Source of the DNA: Candidatus Melainabacteria bacterium
GTDB lineage: Bacteria > Cyanobacteriota > Vampirovibrionia > Obscuribacterales > Obscuribacteraceae
DNA length: 64,000 bases
Direction: 5' to 3'
Assembly: GCA_003963305.1 (NCBI GenBank)
Contig: RXJR01000031.1
Span: 62,001 to 126,000 of the forward strand
The notes below the pieces were generated by a model. The model saw nothing but the letters and a program-made list of their open reading frames with translations. It was not told where the DNA came from and did no database searches. This document shows, piece by piece, positions 17,257 through 25,285 of this stretch. How positions within the stretch are numbered: the first letter of the stretch is position 1; each line of letters begins with the position of its first letter. Made by a program: the position numbers and the translations under genes.

Positions 17257-17449
17257 GGGAAACTCCTGAGCGCTCACGAGTAATGCAGAATTTTCACGGT
17301 ACCGTGTTGCATCTGATGAAGTATCGTACTTGCGAATGATGCGTCGCTGTATTGTGGAAAAAGTGCCGAAAATCTGCTTGAAACGCTAATCATTTAGGAT
17401 GAGGGAGCGCCTGATTAAAATTGATATATTTGCGCTGGAGATCCACTAT

Positions 17450-18157
17450 TTGGCGACATCTATGCAATATCAAACACCAGAATCACATACCGCGAATGCA
17501 ACTCCAAATGGAGATGGAACTCCAAATGAAACTGCAAACACAAACGCGAATACAAGCCCTGGCTTAAATCTACTAGCTCCATGTCCAATAACCCAGGTGC
17601 TGGAGATTATTGCGGCAAAATGGACAGTTGAAATTTTGAGGGAAGTTGCAGTAACTCCGACGCGCACACGCAAGTTTTTGCGTGTCATCCCGGGGTTGAG
17701 CATGAAAAGCTTGCAAGTACGGCTCAAAGAGCTTGAAAAATACGGACTGATCGAGCGGAAGGAATACGATGTTTTACCTCGGCACGTGGATCATCTGATT
17801 ACAGAGCGCGGCGAGAAGGTCCTAGACATCTATATGCAGATCAAGTCACTGGCAGATGAGATGTTTCACGTCAATTGCATCTGCCCTATGGATCGCACAA
17901 GAACAACGAACGGTTGCAACAGCGACACGAACGGTTGCAACAGCGACACGAACGGTTGTACCAGCGACACGAACGGTTGTACCAGCGACACAAACGGTTG
18001 TACCAGCGACACAAACGGTTGTACCAGCGACACAAACGCTTGCACCAGCGACACAAACGCTTGCACCAGCGACACAAACGGCACCCCTGAAAGCACAACC
18101 GAATCACACGGATGCAGCGCAAACACCTGCCCGCATCGTCCGCAAGGACGAGATTAA
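17450..18157 (+). CDS. HxlR-family transcriptional regulator with Cys heptad tail
   Basis: About 235 residues. The start is unsettled: ATG 17399 has no proper site, TTG 17450 has GGAG 9 nt upstream, and ATG 17462 follows. The core is an HxlR winged helix: CPITQVLEIIAAKWTVEILR, SMKSLQVRLKELEKYGLIER, and DHLITERGEKVLDIY, with the N-terminal Cys typical of the family's redox or aldehyde sensors. The C-terminal ~90 residues are an unusual tail of eight TNGC(N/T)SD heptads, encoded by a 21-bp array, and end with a further Cys cluster. The tail is not part of any HxlR domain that I know. It is convergent with the PfaD-like gene, which may be a target, as in other HxlR pairs; the sequence does not prove this. 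Confidence 0.87.
   Translation: MATSMQYQTPESHTANATPNGDGTPNETANTNANTSPGLNLLAPCPITQVLEIIAAKWTVEILREVAVTPTRTRKFLRVIPGLSMKSLQVRLKELEKYGLIERKEYDVLPRHVDHLITERGEKVLDIYMQIKSLADEMFHVNCICPMDRTRTTNGCNSDTNGCNSDTNGCTSDTNGCTSDTNGCTSDTNGCTSDTNACTSDTNACTSDTNGTPESTTESHGCSANTCPHRPQGRD
17906..18073 (+). repeat. 21-bp tandem array in HxlR gene (TNGCxSD heptads)
   Basis: Eight 21-bp units of the form ACGAACGGTTGCAACAGCGAC, with point changes that are shared by neighbouring units (units 1-2, 3-4, 5-6 and 7-8 form near-identical pairs). This suggests growth by duplication of one- and two-unit blocks. All frames remain open, which creates long shadow ORFs. Confidence 0.93.
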
Positions 18158-18174
18158 CTGAGCTAAAATTCTCT

Positions 18175-19614
18175 TCAAACAGCGTGCGGAACTTTTTCGC
18201 GTTCGAAGAGGAAATTTAGAACGTCTTGCACAGTATATGAATCTCTGCTTTCGCCAACTATCTTGGCGATCTCACCAAGATAGTCACCGGCTGTCACGAG
18301 CGGTGGTTCAACGTATCCGTCGTGCTGAACCTGAGGAAGGCCAACCGTCGACATGAGCGCATTACACAAGCACTTCTTGCCACAAGTATCTTCAACAGCT
18401 CCACCTTTCCGCACATAGGTACCGACAGGCTCACCCGAACACCTGAACGCGACCGAGCCGTCCTCTTTCTTATAGGCTTCTCGCAAGTAGCCCAGATCGC
18501 AAACCCGCTCTCTGCTCAAATAGATTTGCTCGTCCGAAAAAGATGACTCCACAGGCACGACCTTGAACGGATAACGTGACGCCGAAGCCAACGGATCTGT
18601 AAACACGCTTGGATCGCCTTCCTTAACCAGTTTAATCACCGTCTTTTTGATTTCGGCTGTAATACCCGACTCGTCGCAAAACGCAAATAAACTACCTACT
18701 TGCACGCCCTGGGCTCCCGCATCAAGCGCTTTTTGAAGCCCCTCACTTGTGCCATATCCGCCTGCAAGCCAGAATGGCAATCCTAACTTTCGAAAGCTCT
18801 CAGGATCTATTTCGTCTTTTGGACCGTAAATCGGCTCGCCCTTTTCGTCCAGTTTGATACCACCACGCGGTGGTGCGTTATGCCCTCCGGCGCAATGATG
18901 TTCGACGACGAAGCCATCCACCTTACCGCTCGACTTTTTCGACAAAGACTGCGCCAATACTGACGAAGAGACGATTGCCAAAAACTTAGGTCGCTTCAAA
19001 CTCGCCTGTTCGATGGGGAAATGAGCAGGATCAAACTCAAGAACATAGCTTTCATCCGTGCTGGATCCTTGCACATCGATCTTCAAACTCACCGGTTTCT
19101 TTTCACTCAAGCAATCAAGAATGCCCGGAATTGCTTTGGGAATGCCTGCTCCCATCAAAACATAATCAACACCCGCCAGCATTGCACCAAACAATGACGG
19201 CAGAGTGGGAAGCTCAATCTTGGTTAGATAGTTGATTCCCACAACACCACCATGTCCTTCCTTAGCCAGAAAAACTTCTACAAAATTGGCGAGTATCGTC
19301 AGCTCGACAAGACTCCTCGATGACTTCATGGAGTGCATCGGAACCGGCTTATAAGAAGCACTTTTTTCCTTGCCGCCTTCGATAAAATAATCTCTTAGCA
19401 CACGCTCTGATATGTCATTTATCGGAAAAGCAGATATTGCTCTCCGCATTGATCCATCAGGGTCGCCGTCTTGCAACCGCCTTGCCAGCACGGTATCCAG
19501 CATTGTCCCTGAGACAACACCGAGTTGCCCACTTTTAGAAACCGCTCGCGCCAGCCTGTAGTTTGATACAGCGACACCCATTCCGCCTTGAATAAGTGTG
19601 GGATAAGTAATCAT
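18175..19614 (-). CDS. PfaD / nitronate-monooxygenase-like flavoprotein
   Basis: 479 residues. N-terminus TLIQGGMGVAVSNYRLARAV is the FMN-binding start of the 2-nitropropane dioxygenase/PfaD superfamily. Other family segments are VEHHCAGGHNAPPRGG (with the His used as the catalytic base in nitronate monooxygenases), WLAGGYGTSEGLQKALDAGA and VQVGSLFAFCDESG. The C-terminal third has a Cys-rich stretch (DTCGKKCLCNALMS) that is typical of the longer PfaD-like branch. PfaD members act as enoyl reductases in polyunsaturated fatty acid and polyketide synthesis; stand-alone homologues are less clear. No PKS genes are nearby. A GGGGG site precedes the ATG. Confidence 0.87.
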   Translation of the reverse strand: MITYPTLIQGGMGVAVSNYRLARAVSKSGQLGVVSGTMLDTVLARRLQDGDPDGSMRRAISAFPINDISERVLRDYFIEGGKEKSASYKPVPMHSMKSSRSLVELTILANFVEVFLAKEGHGGVVGINYLTKIELPTLPSLFGAMLAGVDYVLMGAGIPKAIPGILDCLSEKKPVSLKIDVQGSSTDESYVLEFDPAHFPIEQASLKRPKFLAIVSSSVLAQSLSKKSSGKVDGFVVEHHCAGGHNAPPRGGIKLDEKGEPIYGPKDEIDPESFRKLGLPFWLAGGYGTSEGLQKALDAGAQGVQVGSLFAFCDESGITAEIKKTVIKLVKEGDPSVFTDPLASASRYPFKVVPVESSFSDEQIYLSRERVCDLGYLREAYKKEDGSVAFRCSGEPVGTYVRKGGAVEDTCGKKCLCNALMSTVGLPQVQHDGYVEPPLVTAGDYLGEIAKIVGESRDSYTVQDVLNFLFEREKVPHAV

Positions 19615-19959
19615 TCAGCCCCCTTGAATCTGCTCTCCTCTTAAAAGAGGTTGGGATGCTTCTATCCCACTCGTTTTCAACGATTGCCCGAAATGCTAAC
19701 AAATGAGAGATGCTCGCACCATGGTTACAAATAAGTATCCACCTGCACGATTACCCTCTTAGCAAACACTCGCGAGGCTTGACGCTTTGTATCGAAGAAG
19801 TTAACAGCACCGCAGCCCAAAAGTCTGATGTTGACTGGATCCGCGCGGGGTAGTTACCTGAAAGAATCCACACGCGGAATGATTTTTCTTTTCTTTATGC
19901 CGCGAGAAACTTATCGCTTAATCAAGCGATACATTTACTTTCGTAATCAGGAGTCGATC
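19615..19959. other. Intergenic region between PfaD-like gene and tpl
   Basis: 345 nt with divergent genes at both ends, so it must hold both promoters. Near the PfaD-like gene are two small perfect hairpins: CCTCTT-AA-AAGAGG (19637-19650) and TGGGAT-gcttct-ATCCCA (19652-19669), in the position of that gene's leader. I see a weak TTGACG with TAACAG 17 nt further on at about 19779-19807 for tpl. An open frame upstream of the tpl start is not family-like. Confidence 0.4.
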
Positions 19960-21486
19960 ATGTTGAACAAGAAAATGCCGGTTGCTGAGCCCTACAAAAT
20001 CAAGATGGTTGAGCCCTTGATGATGAGTACAAGGGAGTATCGCTCACAAGCCATTAAGAATGCGCACTACAATACATTTCTTCTGCAATCTCGCGATGTA
20101 TACATCGATCTTCTCACTGACAGCGGCACCGCTGCGATGAGCGAATATCAATGGGCTGGAATGATGCTCGGCGACGAAGCATATGCTGGATCAAAGAACT
20201 TCTATGTACTCGAATCAGCAGTGCAAAAATATTATGGATATGAATTTGTATTGCCCACTCACCAGGGTCGTGGTGCCGAGCACATCATTTCAAAACTTCT
20301 GATCAAACCAGGAGATTACGTTCCTGGCAACATGTACTTTACGACAACGCGCGCACACCAGGAACTGGCTGGTGGCACTTTCGTAGACGTCATCATTGAT
20401 GAAGCCCATGATCCAAAATCAGTGCATCCGTTCAAAGGAAACGTCGATCTGGACAAACTGAAAAACTTAGTCAGCCTCGTTGGACGCGAACGCATCCCTT
20501 ATCTGAATTTTCAAGCCTGTGTCAACATGGCAGGAGGGCAGCCATTCTCGCTGGCAAATTTCAAGATCGTATCTGAATATTGTCACTCACAGGGAATAAA
20601 AGTTGTCCTCGATGCAACGAGATGTTTGGAAAACGCCTGGTTTATCAAAAAGAAGGAACCGGGTTACAGCGATAAATCAATTGCCCAAATCCTGATGGAA
20701 ATTTGCAGTCTGACCGACGCCTGCACAATGTCAGGCAAAAAGGATTTGCTCGTAAACATAGGCGGGTTCCTGGGGCTGCGTGACGCAAAGCTGTATGAAA
20801 AGGCATCTGAGCTTGGAACACTGTTCGAGGGTCTGCATACCTATGGTGGCATGGCAGGACGCGACATGGAAGCCATGGCGCGTGGTATTGAAGAAGCTGT
20901 AAAAGAAGACCACCTCGACCAGCGCATCGGACAAGTTCATTACCTGGGTGAAAAAATTCAGGAATATGGTGTGCCGATTGTTCTTCCCATAGGTGGACAC
21001 GCTGTCTACATAGATGCTGCGGCAATGCTTCCGCACTTGAGCCAAGATCAATTCCCTGCGCAGAGCCTCGCAGCAGCACTATATTTGGAGACTGGCGTGC
21101 GCGCAATGGAAAGAGGGGTTGTGTCAGCCGGCCGTGACAAAGTCTCGGGACAGCACAATTATCCGAAATTAGAACTTGTGCGATTGACTGTACCCAGACG
21201 CGTCTATACCAACTCACACATGGACGTAGTGGCATATGGCGTCGGCTTATGTCAGGAACAGTGCAACCAAATCAAAGGATTGGAAATGACCTACGAACCG
21301 GAGAATATGAGGTTCTTCCAGGCGCGCTTCGCATTACCGTCAAGCGCACAAAAAACGACAGCACCATTAACGGTGACGGGTGCGACGAATGGTGCGACAA
21401 GCGCAGCGGCAAATGCAGCGGCAAGCGCAGCGACGACTGTAGCGACAAATCCTGCGACCAGTGCGATGACTGCTTCCCGTCCTTAA
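19960..21486 (+). CDS. tpl: Tyrosine phenol-lyase with C-terminal Ala/Thr-rich extension
   Basis: 508 residues from ATG 19960 (AGGAG 6 nt upstream). It splits L-tyrosine to phenol, pyruvate and ammonia with PLP in the cytoplasm. The choice over tryptophanase rests on specific positions that keep a constant offset of 4 from the well-studied Citrobacter freundii enzyme: Thr128 (Thr124, NMYFTTTR), Lys260-Lys261 (Lys256-257, CTMSGKKDLLVNIGGF; Lys261 holds PLP), Met383 and Arg385 (Met379, Arg381, AMERG), Phe452-453 (Phe448-449). Tryptophanases have other residues in these motifs (for example SAKKDAMV). Where the usual enzyme ends (MRFFQARF), this one goes on for about 45 residues of Ala/Thr/Asn low complexity. 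No tyrosine permease or TyrR-type regulator is adjacent. A strong hairpin follows. Confidence 0.95.
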   Translation: MLNKKMPVAEPYKIKMVEPLMMSTREYRSQAIKNAHYNTFLLQSRDVYIDLLTDSGTAAMSEYQWAGMMLGDEAYAGSKNFYVLESAVQKYYGYEFVLPTHQGRGAEHIISKLLIKPGDYVPGNMYFTTTRAHQELAGGTFVDVIIDEAHDPKSVHPFKGNVDLDKLKNLVSLVGRERIPYLNFQACVNMAGGQPFSLANFKIVSEYCHSQGIKVVLDATRCLENAWFIKKKEPGYSDKSIAQILMEICSLTDACTMSGKKDLLVNIGGFLGLRDAKLYEKASELGTLFEGLHTYGGMAGRDMEAMARGIEEAVKEDHLDQRIGQVHYLGEKIQEYGVPIVLPIGGHAVYIDAAAMLPHLSQDQFPAQSLAAALYLETGVRAMERGVVSAGRDKVSGQHNYPKLELVRLTVPRRVYTNSHMDVVAYGVGLCQEQCNQIKGLEMTYEPENMRFFQARFALPSSAQKTTAPLTVTGATNGATSAAANAAASAATTVATNPATSAMTASRP

Positions 21487-21511
21487 CAGATAGAGCAACT
21501 CTCGGTTAGCC

Positions 21512-21538
21512 GCGGAACGGAACTATGTTTCGTTCCGC
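21512..21538 (+). terminator. 12-bp stem hairpin after tpl
   Basis: GCGGAACGGAAC-TAT-GTTTCGTTCCGC forms a 12-bp stem (one G-T pair) with a 3-nt loop, 26 nt after the tpl stop. It is followed by CCTTACTCC, not a U-run, so it is either a weak terminator or the first part of the structured region downstream. Confidence 0.6.
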
Positions 21539-21573
21539 CCTTACTCCGTGCTGCCTCATCTAAAAATCTACCC

Positions 21574-21661
21574 CTTACAACTCGAATGTAATTAATTCCA
21601 TGCCTAGAGACTCCCATGGAACGACTTGTCAACAGCATCTCTTTAATTACATCGGAGTAAG
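21574..21661. repeat. 88-nt palindromic element, copy A
   Basis: Imperfect palindrome with ends CTTAC and GTAAG. The inner arms ATGTAATTAA and TTAATTACAT, and TTCCATG with CATGGAA, are complementary. The right arm read on the minus strand (21661-21645) is CTTACTCCGATGTAATT, identical over 17 nt to the left end of copy B at 59618. The left arm 21586-21603 matches copy B 59627-59644 in 17 of 18 positions. It has no open frame. Nearby are another hairpin (21665-21683, GCGGAT ... ATCCGC) and two more CTTACTCC words (21539, 21723). Confidence 0.75.
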
Positions 21662-21761
21662 AGGGCGGATCTATAATATCCGCTGAACGATAGTACTGGG
21701 AATGCTTTCGGGCAAAAACTCACTTACTCCCTAATTTTTCACAAGCTCGCGTCTATCTGAC

Positions 21762-22268
21762 ATGCAAGAACTACACGAAAACGAGCAGTATTTTTTCACG
21801 GATCAAACGCTCAAGCAATTTTCTTCATTGCTAGCGACGTTTGAAAATCCATGCATCCTTTGCGCTCCAACTCTGGCGCAGACTCTTCAATCGCATCAAG
21901 AAACCATTGGACAGAAAAGGAAAATTTCCGCGCTGGATATCGACACCCGATTTGAAAAATTGCTGCCTGGATTCCGATTTTGGAACATCTACAAACCAAC
22001 GAATATTGAAGAAAAGTACGACGTCATCTTTTGCGATCCGCCTTTTTTCAACTGTTCTTTATCCCAGCTTTTCAGTGCTATCCGCTTGCTATCGCATTTC
22101 GATTATTCGCAACCAATCATGATCTGCTATCTCAAGCGCAGAGAACAAGCTCTTTTAGGAACGTTCGCAAAATTTTCTATCAAGCCAACCGGCATCTTCG
22201 CTTCGTACAATACCGTACAGCACTGCGAAAAGAATGAAATACAGCTTTACTCAAATATCGACTTCTAG
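21762..22268 (+). CDS. EFM5/EEF1AKMT1-like methyltransferase (N6-adenine MTase-like fold)
   Basis: 168 residues. The diagnostic stretch is YDVIFCDPPFFN (DPPF at residues 92-95), which is the catalytic motif IV of the family annotated as probable N6-adenine methyltransferase, whose eukaryotic members (EFM5, EEF1AKMT1) methylate a lysine of elongation factor 1A. Other family-like parts are the opening YFFTDQTLKQFSSLL, the early Cys-containing PCILCAPTLAQTL, and the RFWNIYKPT segment before motif IV. No DNA target-recognition domain or restriction gene is present. Substrate here could be a protein lysine, and EF-Tu is the obvious candidate to test; this is inference. No clear ribosome-binding site precedes the ATG. 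Confidence 0.75.
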   Translation: MQELHENEQYFFTDQTLKQFSSLLATFENPCILCAPTLAQTLQSHQETIGQKRKISALDIDTRFEKLLPGFRFWNIYKPTNIEEKYDVIFCDPPFFNCSLSQLFSAIRLLSHFDYSQPIMICYLKRREQALLGTFAKFSIKPTGIFASYNTVQHCEKNEIQLYSNIDF

Positions 22269-22332
22269 CAAACTTCCTTCAGAATTTATGCTCAAGGATT
22301 TAGAGTCAAGGATTTAGGGTCCGAGATGAATG

Positions 22333-22878
22333 TCACTTCGACTCTTTAAGAGACAGCGTGATCATCGAGCGGTAGTCTCGCGAATTGCTCGGTGTGATTC
22401 GCACCGAAAATGTCTTCGGACCTTTCGCCGCCGCCACCAAATTCGATTCAGACGCATTGCGAATATCCCAACCATATTTCTTTAAGGCATCTTTATACCA
22501 GTCGACAACTTGCGATTCCGGCTCCATGACACCATATGTGATGCCGACACGCTCGCCTGTTTTGTCGTTGGGATATCTGAAACCACTCAAAAAAATCTTC
22601 TTACCGGAGTACGGTGGAACAGAGGGCAAATCAATGTCTTGAGTGAGACGATCAGCCTTGAATTCACTGTCAGCTGCAGGAGGACGATCTCGATGCGGAT
22701 ACTTGGGTAATCTACTTAGGGCTGGGCTCTGCTGCTGAGCGCAACCCGGAGTTACTGTTAGTGGAATTAGTACCACCAACAGTGCCACTGCAATTCGTGC
22801 CATCGTTAGCAGCAACAACATCGAACTCGGCAGACGATTCTTACAATCGCTCTTCTTTCTCAGCATGGTGCGTGCCAC
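22333..22878 (-). CDS. Probable lipoprotein, partner of TadG-like gene
   Basis: 181 residues from GTG 22878, which has AAGGA 5 nt upstream and overlaps the end of the TadG-like gene by 19 nt; ATG codons at 22866 and 22821 are possible alternatives. A hydrophobic segment ends in TVTPGC, a plausible but weak lipobox (Cys then QQQ). The C-terminal ~100 residues contain a small alpha-beta domain: YGVMEPESQVVDWYKDALKKYGWDI, followed by KTFSVRITPSN. I do not know a function. Position and overlap place it in the same transcript as the TadG-like gene, so it may be an accessory factor at the cell envelope. Confidence 0.75.
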   Translation of the reverse strand: MARTMLRKKSDCKNRLPSSMLLLLTMARIAVALLVVLIPLTVTPGCAQQQSPALSRLPKYPHRDRPPAADSEFKADRLTQDIDLPSVPPYSGKKIFLSGFRYPNDKTGERVGITYGVMEPESQVVDWYKDALKKYGWDIRNASESNLVAAAKGPKTFSVRITPSNSRDYRSMITLSLKESK

Positions 22879-24971
22879 GGTTTTCCTTCATCAGTTGCAC
22901 AATTCATGAATCGCAGCACTCCCTGCAGGCAGTTAAATCCAGACGATCTGGTCCAGATCTCTTTGTCCTGGACGGTTGATGCGCCGGGAGCATCCCAGGG
23001 ACTGGGGAAGCCTTGCTCATTGAACAAGTTGACGAAGACTCTATTTGGATCGCGCAGTCCAGTATCCGCAACCGTTGTTGTGCCGTCGGGCAGAACTTTT
23101 GATGGCTTAATCCACGATGGCAGGCTAGCACTGTCGGTGAACTGAAGGGCGCCTTTGCTATCCATCCAGACGTACCGAACGGATCCCATCGGAAGGGGGT
23201 TTGCCATGAGTGCATCAATATCCGCCTGGGTTGACTGCGGACGAATTTGCCTGACTTTGGTGACGAACTGATTGTAGATCGCACCACCGGCGTTTGAAGT
23301 CGGAGCATATTGACGAAAAGCTTTCATTAGATCGCCCAGCGTCGCTGGCTTTCCGAATTGAATTGGATCAGCGGCAGTTATTCCGTCTAACGGGTAGACT
23401 TTCAGCCCGGTGCATTTGTTGACACCGGTCACGACAGCTGGTCCTCCAGATGGTCGCGGGTTTATGACCTGCGCTTTCTCTTTCTCGATCGTCATAAGCC
23501 CCAGTAGCTTACTGCCGCTACCACTGTCGGGCAGGCTCGATCCGTAAACAGATGCCATCGACGACAAATTATTCATACAGGTGCTGTTGGCACTGGGTCC
23601 CGGAGCCGAGTTGAAGTTATCGCAAGCAGCAGCCGTTTCCGTTGCACTGATTCCATCAGCGTATGTTTGTTTTGGAGATGGACCGTCGAGCGCATCCGCC
23701 AGATTTGAAGGCACTGGAGTGTCAGGCAGACCTTGCGCCTGCTGCTGTTGTTTCCACTTCTGAATGGCGGTAATAGCCCCCAAACTCGAAGCGATGGCGC
23801 CGTTCTGAGTAACGAACACTTGCTGGTTCATCAGTACGTCTGAGAAGATATCTCGTCCTGAACCTGCGTAAGCGTTGTCTTCCAGTCCAACCGCATCGCC
23901 GTCAGTGGTGACTGTGCCCTCGGTCTTGCCGGTCGGCGTGGAGCCATTTCCATTCGCAATAACGAGATAACCGCACGGAATCGAAGCCGTATACTCACCC
24001 TGATCATTGATAGATGAAGTTTGAGCGCAGGCTACTGATTGCGCCGTAGCCCCCGACTTTGCTTCAAGCGTATTGCCACCAGTCTTGAAGGCATTGGGCG
24101 GAACGCGGCTGCCTACACCACTCGGCAGAGGCGAAGTTGCCTGATTCAGAAAATCACTATAAGACACAAGGTGAGGTTTCTCTCCAGGTCTCAATGCAAC
24201 ACCCATTAACTGAAGATTAGCGCCATCGGTGATCGATGGAATTCCTAACAGCGAATAGCCCTTTAAATATGTCTTGGAGTTCTTCTTAACGGTGGCATTT
24301 CCCAGAAATCCCGGCGCGAGGCCTAACGAAAATTCCAGAGGAATAGATGCCGATGCGACCTGCAAATTGGTTGCAGTCTCTCGAGTCATATAAGCAACGT
24401 TCTTCTCTGCCGCAGCGGCATCCACAGAACGTCCTGAATTAAGCATTCGCATACTCTGCATGCCAGCCAACTTAGTGAAACTCTGATCCATTGCCGAATC
24501 GACCATGAGCTTCTTGGACAGCAAAGTGCCGATTCCATCGTCTGGGTTTGTCAGAACGTTCAGAAGGCTTTTCGCATTGGCTATGCCGTCAGGCGAAGGC
24601 TTACCAGGTAAGTTGTCTGACGCCGCATTCATCGCCACCAGCATCGCCTGCCCAACCAACCGGTTGTAGACGATCAGGCTTACCTCGCCGGTCGTCGGGT
24701 CGCGCAACTCACTGAAATTCTGTCGAGCAATGTCCAGTGCTTGGCCGGACAGGTCATACGGTCCGGATGCCCCGAAAAGATTAACTGTTGGCGTTCTCAG
24801 GCTTTGCTTCGCAACGTTCAGCACGCCGGAGTCGACGGCATTCTGCAGTTCGCGCTGACCGCCGAGGATTTTAATCAGGAAGAAAATTCCCAGACCTAGA
24901 ACTACCAGAACTATCGTAACCACCGCCACCAAACCCAAGGTGGCTCCGCGCCTGCGCTTCTTCGGATGCAT
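22860..24971 (-). CDS. TadG/TadE-like pilus-associated protein
   Basis: 703 residues from ATG 24971 (GAGG 7 nt upstream), not the longer frame at 25025. The N-terminus is basic (HPKKRRRGATLG) and followed by one membrane helix (LVAVVTIVLVVLGLGIFFLI) and the segment QRELQNAVDSGVLNVAKQ, which is the Tad-like (putative Flp pilus assembly TadE/G) N-terminal pattern where an RGA-type start precedes the helix and a D(A/S)xxLxAA-type segment follows it. The remaining ~640 residues are a large, mostly extracytoplasmic domain rich in Gly, Ser, Pro and Asn with few charged residues. No TadA, TadB or Flp genes are in the window. Overlapped at its 3-prime end by a lipoprotein gene. Confidence 0.78.
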   Translation of the reverse strand: MHPKKRRRGATLGLVAVVTIVLVVLGLGIFFLIKILGGQRELQNAVDSGVLNVAKQSLRTPTVNLFGASGPYDLSGQALDIARQNFSELRDPTTGEVSLIVYNRLVGQAMLVAMNAASDNLPGKPSPDGIANAKSLLNVLTNPDDGIGTLLSKKLMVDSAMDQSFTKLAGMQSMRMLNSGRSVDAAAAEKNVAYMTRETATNLQVASASIPLEFSLGLAPGFLGNATVKKNSKTYLKGYSLLGIPSITDGANLQLMGVALRPGEKPHLVSYSDFLNQATSPLPSGVGSRVPPNAFKTGGNTLEAKSGATAQSVACAQTSSINDQGEYTASIPCGYLVIANGNGSTPTGKTEGTVTTDGDAVGLEDNAYAGSGRDIFSDVLMNQQVFVTQNGAIASSLGAITAIQKWKQQQQAQGLPDTPVPSNLADALDGPSPKQTYADGISATETAAACDNFNSAPGPSANSTCMNNLSSMASVYGSSLPDSGSGSKLLGLMTIEKEKAQVINPRPSGGPAVVTGVNKCTGLKVYPLDGITAADPIQFGKPATLGDLMKAFRQYAPTSNAGGAIYNQFVTKVRQIRPQSTQADIDALMANPLPMGSVRYVWMDSKGALQFTDSASLPSWIKPSKVLPDGTTTVADTGLRDPNRVFVNLFNEQGFPSPWDAPGASTVQDKEIWTRSSGFNCLQGVLRFMNCATDEGKPWHAPC

Positions 24972-25086
24972 TAGAAATCCTCGCGAATAGACTCGATAAA
25001 GAAGAATGCCGGGATTCCGCTGCACATGGTTTTAACTGCGACCGAATCAAATCTACGTTAAACGACTTGACTGATGAGCCAAAAAC

Positions 25087-25115
25087 ATTATACCAAGCTA
25101 ATAATTCTTTAAATG
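25087..25115 (-). promoter_or_regulatory. Possible promoter of TadG-like operon
   Basis: On the minus strand a perfect TATAAT lies at 25092-25087, about 116 nt before the TadG-like start. The -35 position 17 nt upstream reads CATTTA, a poor match. Assignment rests mainly on the -10. Confidence 0.35.
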
Positions 25116-25230
25116 TCCCCCATTAGGGTGTTGTCGCAGACCGAATCACAACCTGGGAGGGCTTCAGGCGTGTCGTCGCAATGAACAAGTGGCTACAGCA
25201 GGGAGGACAAACGGCTACAAAGCGAATCGA

Positions 25231-25285
25231 CTATCTAGCAACAGTTGTATCTATCTAGCAACAGTTGTATCTAGCAACAGTTTTA
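25231..25285. repeat. 20-bp tandem repeat adjoining the stop codon of the GGDEF gene
   Basis: Two exact copies of CTATCTAGCAACAGTTGTAT and a third partial copy that runs into the stop codon of the minus-strand gene at 25283. A related word (CTATCTATCTAGCAATAG) occurs at about 32749 upstream of the SDR gene. Most of the wider gap 24972-25282 outside this array shows no other feature besides the putative promoter. Confidence 0.85.

Noticed and set aside
17906-18073. CRISPR array
   Set aside because: Units are contiguous 21-mers without spacers and lie in frame inside a gene; the other arrays in the window (2883, 5949, 14354, 25231, 26099, 53743) likewise have no spacers, and no cas genes are present.
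17875-18161. Several long overlapping frames on both strands within the HxlR tail
   Set aside because: They are produced by the 21-bp array, whose length keeps all frames open; none has a ribosome-binding site or domain.
20645-21235. 196-residue minus-strand frame inside tpl
   Set aside because: Fully inside a gene with a confirmed active site; no domain and no start signal.
19960-21486. Tryptophanase instead of tyrosine phenol-lyase
   Set aside because: The Lys motif SGKKDxLVNIGGF, the TTT at 128-130 and the MERG arginine are tyrosine phenol-lyase residues; tryptophanases differ at these positions.
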